From positions 1 to 26,865 of IMG/VR virus record IMGVR_UViG_3300009551_000110: a stretch of 26,865 nt of DNA; one strand, 5' to 3'. Positions 19,372 through 26,469 of this stretch are shown in pieces; positions within the stretch are counted from its first letter, which is position 1, and each line of letters begins with the position of its first letter. The stretch comes from a virus. The notes under the pieces were generated by a model, which worked only from the letters and a program-made list of their open reading frames with translations, had not been told where the DNA came from and searched no databases. Both the position numbers and the translations under genes were made by a program.

Positions 19372-20067
19372 ATGCTGCACAACGAACCATACAAACTTGA
19401 TAAGACGCTCAGCCCAGAGAGACCATTCGCACATGTCCTGAAACAGACCTACAAACGATTGGACGGCATGGACAATAAGCTGCGCGAGTCTATCGCGGAG
19501 GGTATAGCCCGAATTACCGCCGATCCGACTGACGGGATTTCATGGCGCGGTGAAGGGCTTATCGAAGACCAAACTACGCTGTCCGTCTTAATCGAAGCTA
19601 GTTACACGCTGGCACAGGCTCCGAACTTAGAAGATGTTTTACCCGCATTTGAGAACTTCTGCGAACGATATAGGGGCTATGTCATTTCATGGGCGCATCA
19701 AGGGGAGACATCTTCGTCCGCGATGTCTAATATCGCTAGTCGCGCAACGCTGGCGGCGACGGCGAAGATGTTCGGATCGTGGGGCTTCGCGCAGGAAGTG
19801 GAGCGGGAAATAAAGAACGACATAGAGGAAAGCAAAAAGCGGATAGTGGTTGCTCAGTTTGTCGACCTAAAGGTTGAGGAATGGTTCCGAGCCTCGCCTG
19901 ACCCGTCTTCTATGGCCTACCGCAAGTTGTCGCCCCGCAAAGCAATTGAAGGCGTCTGGCCCGTCGAGAAAGCGCAGAAGCGAGCGTTTAGTCCGCGCGA
20001 TCGTGTGTACATCTTCCGCGTTCCCCTGGAATCCGATGTGCTTTATACGGAGGAAGCGGCAGCATGA
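19372..20067 (+). CDS. Hypothetical protein with regulated-looking start
   Basis: 231 residues, largely helical. It includes DNKLRESIAEGIARI, EASYTLAQAPNLEDVLPAFENFCERY, and a Ser/Ala-rich helix around SSSAMSNIASRATLAATAK. The C-terminal part has RDRVYIFRVPLES and an acidic end. No catalytic motif, cysteine cluster or membrane segment. It begins a new transcription unit after NinG, with its SD in a hairpin. Not recognised. Confidence 0.6.
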   Translation: MLHNEPYKLDKTLSPERPFAHVLKQTYKRLDGMDNKLRESIAEGIARITADPTDGISWRGEGLIEDQTTLSVLIEASYTLAQAPNLEDVLPAFENFCERYRGYVISWAHQGETSSSAMSNIASRATLAATAKMFGSWGFAQEVEREIKNDIEESKKRIVVAQFVDLKVEEWFRASPDPSSMAYRKLSPRKAIEGVWPVEKAQKRAFSPRDRVYIFRVPLESDVLYTEEAAA

Positions 20068-20231
20068 GCCCGTCGCTGAAACAACTTCTCTGCCTTCGTT
20101 GCGGCTATCAATGGTGGCCTAAATTGCCAAGCAAGCCAAAGACATGTGCTAACAAGAAATGCAAGTCACCTTATTGGTCGAAACCTCGTGGAGCAAAGCA
20201 GGGCAGGCCAAGCATGCTAAAAGGGACATGA
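20064..20231 (+). CDS. Small zinc-ribbon protein
   Basis: 55 residues, ATGA-coupled to the previous gene. CLRCGYQWWPK near the start and CANKKCKSPYW at 28-38 form a classic C-x2-C ... C-x4-C ribbon, common in small phage proteins of unknown role. The tail is basic (KPRGAKQGRP). ATGA overlap with the next gene. Confidence 0.6.
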   Translation: MSPSLKQLLCLRCGYQWWPKLPSKPKTCANKKCKSPYWSKPRGAKQGRPSMLKGT

Positions 20232-20443
20232 GCGCCAAGATTGTCACTATCACAAATCCTGTTGAGTTGCTCTTAGCGCAATTGCATGAGATCCGCACAG
20301 GCAATGCCGACACGCTAAAAGAGATTGAGCGACTAACAAAACTGTTGCGTGGTGGTCAGAAAGCAGAAGCGCAACTAGAGGCAGAGCTAAATGAGTTACT
20401 GGCAAAGCACAAATGCGACGAGGGAAGAAACCATGAGCGATAA
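20228..20443 (+). CDS. Coiled-coil protein
   Basis: 71 residues from the ATG at 20228. It has a continuous heptad-like helix (LLLAQLHEIRTGNADTLKEI, then LTKLLRGGQKAEAQLEAELNELLAK). No other motif. It likely self-associates; function unknown. Confidence 0.55.
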   Translation: MSAKIVTITNPVELLLAQLHEIRTGNADTLKEIERLTKLLRGGQKAEAQLEAELNELLAKHKCDEGRNHER

Positions 20444-20482
20444 CTGGTTTGGCAGCACAGAAGCGAAAGGAGGGGATCTAAG

Positions 20483-20704
20483 ATGTGGTTATGGTTGTTT
20501 CTTGGTATCGGCATCGGATTTATTGCGGGCCGCATCTACGGCGAAAACAGAGGATGGAATCTCGGTCTACAACTAGCCCGCGGTTGGGAGTCAATTGCTC
20601 TCGATTGGCGTATGAGGTGGTCCGTCGAAATGGCTGATACCGAACACGAGAAAAGGACAATCCGCGAGGTGCGTGAGTTAGAGCGGATGCACAACGGGAT
20701 CTAA
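20483..20704 (+). CDS. Single-pass membrane protein
   Basis: 73 residues, ATG with a very strong AAAGGAGGGG SD. The first 20 residues are hydrophobic (WLWLFLGIGIGFIAGRIYG), an uncleaved anchor or signal, followed by a charged helical domain (HEKRTIREVRELERM). A second frame starting at 20433 overlaps it and is judged less likely. Not recognised. Confidence 0.6.
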   Translation: MWLWLFLGIGIGFIAGRIYGENRGWNLGLQLARGWESIALDWRMRWSVEMADTEHEKRTIREVRELERMHNGI

Positions 20705-20721
20705 TCGCCAGGGATTTAGCA

Positions 20722-21405
20722 ATGGCCCAACGTTGGACAGAAGACGATCTCGACAACTACCTAGCCAAGCAGGCTATGCAGCAAGATCGTGTGCAGAATC
20801 TTGTGCAACCAATTGAGCACACTCCAGAAGTCTCAACAGGAAAGAGTTATAGCTTTACTGTGTTTGGTGAGCCGATTCCGGCCGGATCGAAACAGGCTTA
20901 TGTCCCACTCGACAAGCGAAAGATTTGTACTTGTGACGGAACACCTGTCCATCCGCCTTACCGCAGGCCAAATGGTGGAGTAATGATCCAAGTCACGAAT
21001 GACAACAAAAGAGTCCGCGCATGGATGAATCACATTTCAAGGACCGCCCGAGAAGAATACTCGGGACCATTATTGACTGGCTTTGTATCGCTAGAGTGTG
21101 TGTTTTATTTGCCGCGGCCAAAAGGCCACTTTGGAACTGGAGCGAATGAGCATCGGATTAAGCCATCAGCACAGGCGTTGCCGGGAGTAAAGCCAGACGT
21201 TGATAAGCTTCTGAGAGCCGTCTCGGATGGATTGACGCAAGCGAAAAACGTATACGCTGATGACGCGCTCATTGTCGATAGTATTGGCCGAAAGCGTTAT
21301 GGCAATCCACGGGTAGAAATAGTCATTCAAGAGATCATGTGTGAGCCAAACGAGAATCAACCAGAATTGTTCCAAGTGGAGGGCAGGCCTCCGTGGGAAG
21401 CTTAG
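20722..21405 (+). CDS. rusA: RusA-type Holliday junction resolvase
   Basis: 227 residues. After an N-terminal extension of about 40 residues comes the RusA domain: FTVFGEPIPAGSKQAY (45-60), YLPRPKGHFGTG (129-140), the catalytic KPDVDKLLRAVSDGLT (157-172; D159, D161, D169) and VYADDALIVDSIGRKRYG (177-194; D180, D181). RusA dimers cut four-way junctions symmetrically, which would resolve recombination intermediates made by ERF/YqaJ. The extension (residues 1-40, WTEDDLDNYLAKQ) is longer than in E. coli RusA. Confidence 0.92.
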   Translation: MAQRWTEDDLDNYLAKQAMQQDRVQNLVQPIEHTPEVSTGKSYSFTVFGEPIPAGSKQAYVPLDKRKICTCDGTPVHPPYRRPNGGVMIQVTNDNKRVRAWMNHISRTAREEYSGPLLTGFVSLECVFYLPRPKGHFGTGANEHRIKPSAQALPGVKPDVDKLLRAVSDGLTQAKNVYADDALIVDSIGRKRYGNPRVEIVIQEIMCEPNENQPELFQVEGRPPWEA

Positions 21406-21427
21406 AATCAGTATGAAGGATTAAAGC

Positions 21428-21523
21428 GTGTGCCTGAGTAGTTTAAGTGGAAAAACAACCGTGCGGGTGGTGCACACATGCACGAATGAGTTGCCAGACT
21501 CGGCTGCTGGCCTCGGGCCATTC
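21428..21523 (+). ncRNA. Putative structured RNA / leader with alternative helices
   Basis: Complementary arms: GTGTGC (21428-21433) with GCACAC (21472-21477), and CGTGC (21460-21464) with GCACG (21480-21484), which together would form a pseudoknot. GAATG (21484-21488) with CATTC (21519-21523) encloses either GCCAG/CTGGC (21493-21511) or TGGCC-TCG-GGCCA (21508-21520). It lies before the SD of the next gene. It has a D-loop-like stretch but no T-arm, so it is not a tRNA. Confidence 0.4.
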
Positions 21524-21541
21524 CAACACAGGAGTTGAACT

Positions 21542-21781
21542 ATGACGTATCCATTAGAAGTAGTCGCGCAATATGAAGCGCAATACGCAGTTCCTTCCGC
21601 AGATCAGATCATTGCCGATGCAAACGCGGCGATTGACGAAGCTGTAAAACTATTTCCCGGTGCTGAGACATATGAACACGCCATAGCAGATCGAGAATCA
21701 GCCTTGTGCTACTTACTGCGATCAACCTATCGCGCGGGCATGATGGCGGAGGCACTTCGGCAGCAGTTGAAGCGGCGTTGA
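21542..21781 (+). CDS. Small helical hypothetical protein
   Basis: 79 residues, ATG with AGGAG upstream. Helical, with DQIIADANAAIDEAVKLFPG and a C-terminal helix ending RQQLKRR. Acidic middle, basic end. No motif recognised. Confidence 0.5.
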   Translation: MTYPLEVVAQYEAQYAVPSADQIIADANAAIDEAVKLFPGAETYEHAIADRESALCYLLRSTYRAGMMAEALRQQLKRR

Positions 21782-21795
21782 AAGAGTTGCGGAAG

Positions 21796-22002
21796 ATGTT
21801 TTCGCGAGCGGAATGGATAGAAACCGGGCTCTACTGGGACGACGACAACGGACCTGTCTACGAAGTTGAGATTGGAGACTTTGATCTTACCAAGCAAAGG
21901 ACGATGAAGCGGAAGTTCCAGCATGGCACGCTACCCGATTGCATGAATCAAGTCCGCGCTTGGGCCAAGTCCCGTGGTGAGAGGGAAGGAGAGAGGGCGT
22001 GA
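21796..22002 (+). CDS. Hypothetical protein
   Basis: 68 residues from the ATG at 21796; a TTG at 21778 overlapping the previous stop is an alternative. Reads MFSRAEWIETGLYWDDDNGP, then a beta-rich EVEIGDFDLTKQ and a basic helix (WAKSRGEREGERA). It ends in a GTGA overlap. Not recognised. Confidence 0.45.
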   Translation: MFSRAEWIETGLYWDDDNGPVYEVEIGDFDLTKQRTMKRKFQHGTLPDCMNQVRAWAKSRGEREGERA

Positions 22003-22242
22003 GCGAGCAGGTTCACTACCGCCTCGTGTCTACGCCTGCGGCGTCGGCAACCAGTATTCGTCTCAAGACATTTCCAGTGTCGGGAGATAAGCGTCGGCGT
22101 AACTTGCGGCAACTGTAAACGGCTACTGGAAACCGGACGCGTTTACCCCTGTGATAGATGCGGCAAGCTTAGATCGAAAGCTGAAGGCGGTACGACATTT
22201 ACAGTCTGCGAAGAGTGTTGGGACGCGACGAGCGCGAAGTGA
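21999..22242 (+). pseudogene. Zinc-ribbon protein gene broken by two one-base shifts
   Basis: A GTG at 21999 with an AAGGAG SD starts VHYRLVSTP in one frame. ACGVGNQYSSQDISSVG (about 22034-22084) lies in the -1 frame. CGNCKRLLETG ... PCDRCGKL ... CEECWD (22105-22239) lies in a further -1 frame. Joined, they give the usual phage pattern: a strand and TP-CG segment, then a VTCxxCxRLL knuckle and a second ribbon. No start codon serves the last part alone. Either decay or two missing bases in the assembly. Confidence 0.55.
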
Positions 22243-22255
22243 AAGGCGGTGAACA

Positions 22256-22375
22256 ATGAACTGGGATAACTGGCTGGCAGGATTCTTTACGGGCCTTGGT
22301 TTTGGCGGAATACTTGGCGTTGTACTAATGGAAGTGATCCGCCATGTGCAAAGAAAGGGCGGGAAATCATCGTGA
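22256..22375 (+). CDS. 39-aa membrane peptide
   Basis: ATG at 22256 with AAAGGCGG upstream. Hydrophobic Gly-rich segment (LAGFFTGLGFGGILGVVL) followed by a basic tail (IRHVQRKGGKSS): a one-pass, N-out/C-in membrane peptide by charge. Function unknown. Confidence 0.5.
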   Translation: MNWDNWLAGFFTGLGFGGILGVVLMEVIRHVQRKGGKSS

Positions 22376-22399
22376 GAACGCGAAGGCTGAAAGGCAAAC

Positions 22400-22561
22400 A
22401 TGAAACCGGATCTCAGACAATCGTTACCACTCTTAATGGGTATAATTCTAATCACGCTGGTGCTGTTCATCGTAGCCAGTGGCCCCAAACCGCAAACAGT
22501 TTTGAGGATCAACACCACAGAGCAGGTGAAGTGCAAAGGCGTGAAGTGTCCAAATGAGTAG
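22400..22561 (+). CDS. 53-aa membrane-anchored protein with two C-terminal cysteines
   Basis: ATG at 22400 with AAAGG 4 nt upstream. Residues 9-27 are hydrophobic (LPLLMGIILITLVLFIVAS), then an extramembrane tail ending VKCKGVKCPNE. The C-x4-C pair could be disulfide-bonded outside the cell. A basic alternative frame in this region has no good SD. Function unknown. Confidence 0.5.
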   Translation: MKPDLRQSLPLLMGIILITLVLFIVASGPKPQTVLRINTTEQVKCKGVKCPNE

Positions 22562-22571
22562 GGAGTTTGAA

Positions 22572-22748
22572 ATGAGCAGGATTAATGAGATTAGAGAGCG
22601 ATGGTCTAAGGTACGCTTTGAGTGCGACGCGGCGGATGAAAACGCATACGCGGATGACGTTGGCTACCTTCTCTCACTAGTAAAAGACGGTGGAGTAGAG
22701 GAACGGCAGTTAATTCAGGATCTAGCTCATTCCCGTTCGATGTATTGA
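22572..22748 (+). CDS. Small phage protein (IRERW type)
   Basis: 58 residues from the ATG at 22572, chosen because GGGAG lies 7 nt upstream; an ATG at 22554 is possible. Begins MSRINEIRERWSKV and contains DDVGYLLSLV, a pattern frequent in short phage proteins without known role. Its TGA overlaps the next ATG as TGATG. Confidence 0.5.
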   Translation: MSRINEIRERWSKVRFECDAADENAYADDVGYLLSLVKDGGVEERQLIQDLAHSRSMY

Positions 22749-23071
22749 TGGATGAGAACGCGCTGCGCGTAGTGGTGATTGGTTCAGTATCTATCTTGCG
22801 CCACATGCAAGCGCGAGCGCAGGAGATCATCGCCACCGCCCCCACCGAGACGAGCGCAAGGTGCGTGCTGTGTGGACACGAACCTCTGTGGTTCGACTAC
22901 GACAGTGGCACATGCCAAAAGTTGGTGATACCACCGAAGTGCGCCGGATTAGGCATGGCCTTTTGCTGTTGCAAGTGCATATTCCCTGAATCAACCGGGC
23001 GAGCACGTGAGGTATTCGACGCAGGATTCACCATCCCTGCATCAACTGAAGTGGCGGGGGAGCAGAAGTGA
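22748..23071 (+). CDS. Protein with novel-looking CxxCxH-DY-CxK zinc module (copy 1)
   Basis: 107 residues. C39-x2-C42-x-H44-x5-D50-Y51-x4-C56-x-K58 is followed by a Cys-rich end (FCCCKCIFP, 72-80). The first part is a hydrophobic-leaning helix (VVVIGSVSILRHM). The same motif with identical spacing is at residues 89-108 of the protein at 23406, indicating shared ancestry. Zinc binding is likely; function unknown. Confidence 0.6.
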   Translation: MDENALRVVVIGSVSILRHMQARAQEIIATAPTETSARCVLCGHEPLWFDYDSGTCQKLVIPPKCAGLGMAFCCCKCIFPESTGRAREVFDAGFTIPASTEVAGEQK

Positions 23072-23457
23072 GTGACGTACTAATCTGTCGTCGATGCGGA
23101 ATGGAAAGCACCGACCCGGCCTTATTCATCAAGCCGAAGGGCCGTCCTTTTTGCCGCAAGTGTCAAAACAAGGAGCAGCGAGAACTAAGAGCACGACAAC
23201 CTAAGCGCCTCCGGAACTTAAAGAAGGCCCGCGAGGCGGCAAGGCGCTATGCCAGTCGAAATCCTGAAAAGCGGAGAGCGTGGAATCGCGTCTTCCATGC
23301 GGTCGAGCGGGGCCACATGCAGAAACCGGATCGCTGCTCAGAATGCGGCAAGACAGGCAGGTTGGAAGCTCATCATGAAGACTACTCAAAACCACTGGAG
23401 GTGGAATGGCTATGCAGAAAGTGTCATCAGATAAAAGACGGGCGAGTGGCGGCGTAG
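23068..23457 (+). CDS. HNH-like zinc protein
   Basis: 129 residues from a GTG (GTGA overlap). An N-terminal knuckle (CRRCGMES and FCRKCQNK) and a basic linker precede the HNH-type segment CSECGKTGRLEAHHEDYSKPLEVEWLC in pieces (91-117), CRKCH. The HH-x-DY-x-KPL pattern is typical of phage HNH-like proteins, but the last histidine expected after the final CxxCH is absent (CHQIKDG). It may be a nicking endonuclease or an inactive relative. Confidence 0.65.
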   Translation: MSDVLICRRCGMESTDPALFIKPKGRPFCRKCQNKEQRELRARQPKRLRNLKKAREAARRYASRNPEKRRAWNRVFHAVERGHMQKPDRCSECGKTGRLEAHHEDYSKPLEVEWLCRKCHQIKDGRVAA

Positions 23458-24296
23458 ACCCTACTCCAGTAGCGCAACCAGAAGCCAATCCGTGCCCTCC
23501 ACATTCGCTTTGCGGTCAAGCTTGGCACGATTGGTTTGAACGTGTTGGCGAGCACGCGACCATTGATGTTGTAAACGCGACCGCGAATCTCGTCATCACG
23601 GAGCGAGACATCCACGCGAGCACTACTACACCAACCACTACAGCAGTAGAGGCAGCAAAGGAACAATTCTGCGTCATCTGCAAACACTCATCGTTAACTT
23701 ATGACTACTTCCTGCGAAGGTGCAACAAAATTATAAGCGGTATATCGATCTGCGGCTGTAATTGTGGATGGCCCAATGGGTCTGTTTCGGCTCCCGCACG
23801 ACGGACAATAGAAGCGTTGATTTCCGAGTTTGATGATTACCTAGTGCGGGATTTTAGGCCGACGCTTACAGGTACTGACCGGGAGGTGCTTACCACGATC
23901 ATCGCTAAGTACTTACCAGCACAGCAACCAAAAGTTGAGCCGCATGGTGATATGACACTGGAAGAAGAGATCGCGTGGCGGCGTGAACGCGATGTATCAA
24001 TACTTGCTTCGATGAAGGCTCAAGGCGAATGGATCGAGCGCCTTAAAGGTGAGGTAAAGCGACTTCAATTGTCCCTCGCTGAATGGGAATCTCACCGCGA
24101 CGGAATAATCGAAGCTGTTCAGACAGCAGAGAACGCAGTCGTCACCGCCCGCGCTGATGCTATTAACGAGTGCATAGATCGAGTCCAAGGTGAACGCCTA
24201 CACGAGAATCTCGACAACGAGTCTGACCGAGGCTATCAAAACGCTTTAGGGCATATCGTGGGCGCTCTTGAGGAACTAAAGGTGTCCAACCCTTGA
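23406..24296 (+). CDS. Large protein with CxxCxH-DY-CxK module (copy 2) and coiled-coil C-terminus
   Basis: 296 residues; the ATG at 23406 has GGAGGTGGA upstream, within the HNH-like gene. The zinc module (C89-x2-C92-x-H94-x5-D100-Y101-x4-C106-x-K108) is followed by CGCNCGWP. The C-terminal half is a long helix/coiled coil (EWIERLKGEVKRLQLSLAEWE) and ends in a helical repeat-like tail (NALGHIVGALEELK) common in phage proteins. The first ~80 residues are Pro/Thr-rich and look poorly conserved. Function unknown. Confidence 0.6.
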   Translation: MAMQKVSSDKRRASGGVDPTPVAQPEANPCPPHSLCGQAWHDWFERVGEHATIDVVNATANLVITERDIHASTTTPTTTAVEAAKEQFCVICKHSSLTYDYFLRRCNKIISGISICGCNCGWPNGSVSAPARRTIEALISEFDDYLVRDFRPTLTGTDREVLTTIIAKYLPAQQPKVEPHGDMTLEEEIAWRRERDVSILASMKAQGEWIERLKGEVKRLQLSLAEWESHRDGIIEAVQTAENAVVTARADAINECIDRVQGERLHENLDNESDRGYQNALGHIVGALEELKVSNP

Positions 24297-24318
24297 AGTC
24301 AGGAGAGATTTTAAGGAA

Positions 24319-24624
24319 GTGAGAATACTTCTACCATGTGGCGCGTCAGCGAATGTCTCTCCCAATGTGTCACCTGAGACTGTCAACACCTTGGACGCAA
24401 TGATGCGTGCGGTTAAGAAGCAATTTGCGAGAGAAAACATGGAGCCAAACCCTGATCCAAAGCCCTGTGGCGATCCCACTTGCCGGCACTCCAGAACAAA
24501 GCACAAGCATAAGACCCAAGAGGGAATGAAACCCCATTGGCACTACGGACCCTGTAGAATGAGAGGCTGCCGATGTCCGAGTTATCAAGAGCCACGCAAT
24601 CAAATCTATGCGCCACAAGCCTAA
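24319..24624 (+). CDS. Zinc-binding protein with CRCP-SY ending
   Basis: 101 residues from a GTG; an ATG at 24400 (74 residues) is equally possible because neither start has a well-spaced SD. The C-terminal half has CGDPTCRHSRTKHKHKT, then GPCRMRGCRCPSY, a Cys/His cluster like that of the protein at 2891-3094. The N-terminal part is unremarkable. Role unknown. Confidence 0.55.
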   Translation: MRILLPCGASANVSPNVSPETVNTLDAMMRAVKKQFARENMEPNPDPKPCGDPTCRHSRTKHKHKTQEGMKPHWHYGPCRMRGCRCPSYQEPRNQIYAPQA

Positions 24625-24678
24625 CTGTGATAATGTGCAGGCCCAAGAGCAGATCCCTTTTCACCCTGAGGACACTGT

Positions 24679-25185
24679 ATGAATCGCAGAACACTATTAA
24701 AAACAGGCAGCGTAGGAGCAGTTGGCTTTCTAACGCTTGGCGCAAAGGGTTGTGGTAAGAACCTCTCGACCTATGTGAATGTGGTTATTGGCACGCTACA
24801 AGAGTTAAGCCCTCTTTTGCCCGGTCAGGCCCAGTTTATCTCCAAGGCAGTCGGTATAGCTAAAACATTTGACGATGCCTATCGGGCCGGGAAGTTCATG
24901 GATGCGACTGCGTTGTTTGAGAATCTCGCTGGAGTAATTAGCCAGATTGCAGACTCAGCTGGACTATCCAGCCCTTCAGTGAAAGTTGCGATTGCGGTCG
25001 TTGGTATTGCAATGAGAGGGATTGCAGTGTTGCTAAAAGACCAGACATCAGATCCGACTATCGCAGCGATTGTGAGTGAAAGCGCGAGTAAGAATCCGGT
25101 CGTGAGGCGCCAGAAGTCGTTGGTTGAAAAACTCGCAGACGAGAAAGAGATCAATGCTCTGTTTGCGGAGGCGGTACCGCGATGA
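24679..25185 (+). CDS. Exported protein with twin-arginine-like signal
   Basis: 168 residues, ATG with a GAGGAC SD. The N-terminus MNRRTLLKTGSVGAVGFLTL resembles a Tat signal (RR at 3-4), with C25 near the end of the hydrophobic part, but the lipobox (AKGC) is poor. The mature part is Ala/Ile-rich and helical (VKVAIAVVGIAMRGIAVLL) with a basic end. It would act in the envelope. Its role in the phage is unknown. Confidence 0.6.
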   Translation: MNRRTLLKTGSVGAVGFLTLGAKGCGKNLSTYVNVVIGTLQELSPLLPGQAQFISKAVGIAKTFDDAYRAGKFMDATALFENLAGVISQIADSAGLSSPSVKVAIAVVGIAMRGIAVLLKDQTSDPTIAAIVSESASKNPVVRRQKSLVEKLADEKEINALFAEAVPR

Positions 25186-25580
25186 TAGCACTGCTTCTCT
25201 TTCTAATCTTCTCAGTTCCACAGGAACCAAAGATCGTCATTTGCACGGTAGTAGCACCACGCGAGGCAATTACTTGTGATGGCCGAAGACCTTTGGATGT
25301 AACTGTGCTCTCTGCGGAACAGTTAGACGAGTGGGAGTTAGTCGCTCCTATGCAGGGGGAATCTCCGAACTCTGACGCGCCCTTATCAAAGCATTCGCTT
25401 AAAAGAGGCGACAAGGTTAAGCTGTTAGTCGAGCCGGACGGTATGACACCCATTGCGAACTGCAAGGTAAGAGTGTGGCGCAAGCTAAAGGATTACACCT
25501 CAAGTCATCCCGGCGATCACGTACCGTTTACGCTGCGAACTGAGCCCGATGATTGTCAGCCTTCGTATGGGAAGAATTGA
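25182..25580 (+). CDS. Small secreted protein
   Basis: 132 residues, ATGA-coupled. A short hydrophobic signal (MIALLLFLIFSVP) precedes a beta-rich domain with four cysteines (VICTVVAP, AITCDGRRP, ANCKVRVWRK, DDCQPS), probably two disulfides. The centre contains LKRGDKVKLLVEPDG, an Ig/SH3-like turn. Exported. Not recognised. Confidence 0.55.
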   Translation: MIALLLFLIFSVPQEPKIVICTVVAPREAITCDGRRPLDVTVLSAEQLDEWELVAPMQGESPNSDAPLSKHSLKRGDKVKLLVEPDGMTPIANCKVRVWRKLKDYTSSHPGDHVPFTLRTEPDDCQPSYGKN

Positions 25581-25652
25581 TTTTGAGGCGTCTCGGAGGC
25601 CAGCAACAGGCCGCAGACTGAAGGGCAATTTGACAGGAGCGACATAGAAGCT

Positions 25653-25682
25653 ATGGCAACTAAAAAAGGTGGAAAGAAGTAG
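25653..25682 (+). other. Nine-residue frame MATKKGGKK ahead of the Ig-like gene
   Basis: ATG at 25653 with an AGGAG about 13 nt upstream, stopping at TAG after nine residues. The next codons in the +1 frame read straight into the Ig-like protein. Either a leader peptide or evidence of one extra A in the A6 run (25662-25667). Confidence 0.3.
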
Positions 25683-25707
25683 TAACAAGGCACGAGACGC
25701 TTCAAAC

Positions 25708-26379
25708 ATGAGACAAGTCCACAACGTAGAGCACCAAGGCACGCTGATAGAATTCCTTAACAAGTGCCTCAAAGCTTACGAGGAGCGCACCAAAGCACTG
25801 AAAGGTACGCCGCCAATAGGCGAGACATCGATCGCGCAGAAGTTAGAGGCAATTATTGACATGCTGAAACCTCTCGGCTCTGTACCGGGTGACCTCGGAT
25901 TCGCAAGAGAGGAAATCAGTTTAATTCACGGGTTGCTTGCCAACCCTCCACAACCAGAACTAGAACCCTTCACCCCGTTTCGCATAGAGCCGGATTCAGG
26001 GTTCGTTGAAATAGGAGACATTGAATCCATGCAGATAACAGACACACAGCAGTTCAAGATTACTTTTCCGGCTCCAGTTGATAAGAAAGGGTTTCCCGCC
26101 AAGGTGCAGGATGGCTCAGTTTCTATAACGGTAGGCAACGATACCGCGACGGTAGAACCTAACCCTGATGATCCTTCGAACGTGTTCAGCGCGTTAGTTA
26201 AAGGCAACCGCCCCGGCGCTGACGATGGCTCAGAGGTCACGGCGGTGTCTATCAGTGCTGATGCTGACCTTGGCGAGGGCGTCAAGACCATTAGCAAGGC
26301 AGTTGAGCTCATGGTGACAAGCGGTGAAGCCACAGGATTTGGTGAACCCACTGTAAGCACTCCTGAGGAGCAGGCGTAA
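25708..26379 (+). CDS. Ig-like domain protein (start uncertain)
   Basis: 223 residues from the ATG at 25708; a GTG at 25669 gives 236, and a one-base change would extend it to the ATG at 25653. The first ~75 residues are helical (FLNKCLKAYEERTKAL); the rest is an Ig-like beta-sandwich (FRIEPDSGFVEIGDIESMQI ... VSISADADLGEG ... VELMVTSG), the kind of domain often decorating virions or tails. The acidic Thr/Glu-rich end may be flexible. It may be a structural or head-decoration protein, by inference. Confidence 0.6.
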   Translation: MRQVHNVEHQGTLIEFLNKCLKAYEERTKALKGTPPIGETSIAQKLEAIIDMLKPLGSVPGDLGFAREEISLIHGLLANPPQPELEPFTPFRIEPDSGFVEIGDIESMQITDTQQFKITFPAPVDKKGFPAKVQDGSVSITVGNDTATVEPNPDDPSNVFSALVKGNRPGADDGSEVTAVSISADADLGEGVKTISKAVELMVTSGEATGFGEPTVSTPEEQA

Positions 26380-26384
26380 TTACT

Positions 26385-26443
26385 TTTCGCCCTTCGGCTA
26401 TTGGGGGAAACTTGTTTGGTAAGGCGATGGCTGGAGGGCGAAA
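26385..26443 (+). terminator. 9-bp inverted repeat between genes (hairpin; terminator or regulatory)
   Basis: TTTCGCCCT (26385-26393) and AGGGCGAAA (26435-26443) are perfect complements around a 41-nt interior with an AAAC/GTTT inner stem. There is no T-run after it, so a rho-independent terminator is not clear; it could be an RNA leader for the secreted protein at 26470. Confidence 0.35.
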
Positions 26444-26469
26444 TCACCATTTAAGGAAACCGCCGCAGC

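Noticed and set aside
20433-20576. 47-residue frame overlapping the membrane-protein gene
   Set aside because: The membrane-protein frame has a far stronger SD and a clear transmembrane segment; the overlapping frame has no motif.
21428-21523. Possible tRNA because of the D-loop-like TAGTTTAAGTGG stretch
   Set aside because: No TTCRA T-loop, no 7-bp acceptor stem and no anticodon arm of standard size; described as a structured leader instead.
25926-26450. 174-residue minus-strand frame
   Set aside because: Antisense to the Ig-like gene; Ser/Thr/Pro-rich shadow of codon bias.
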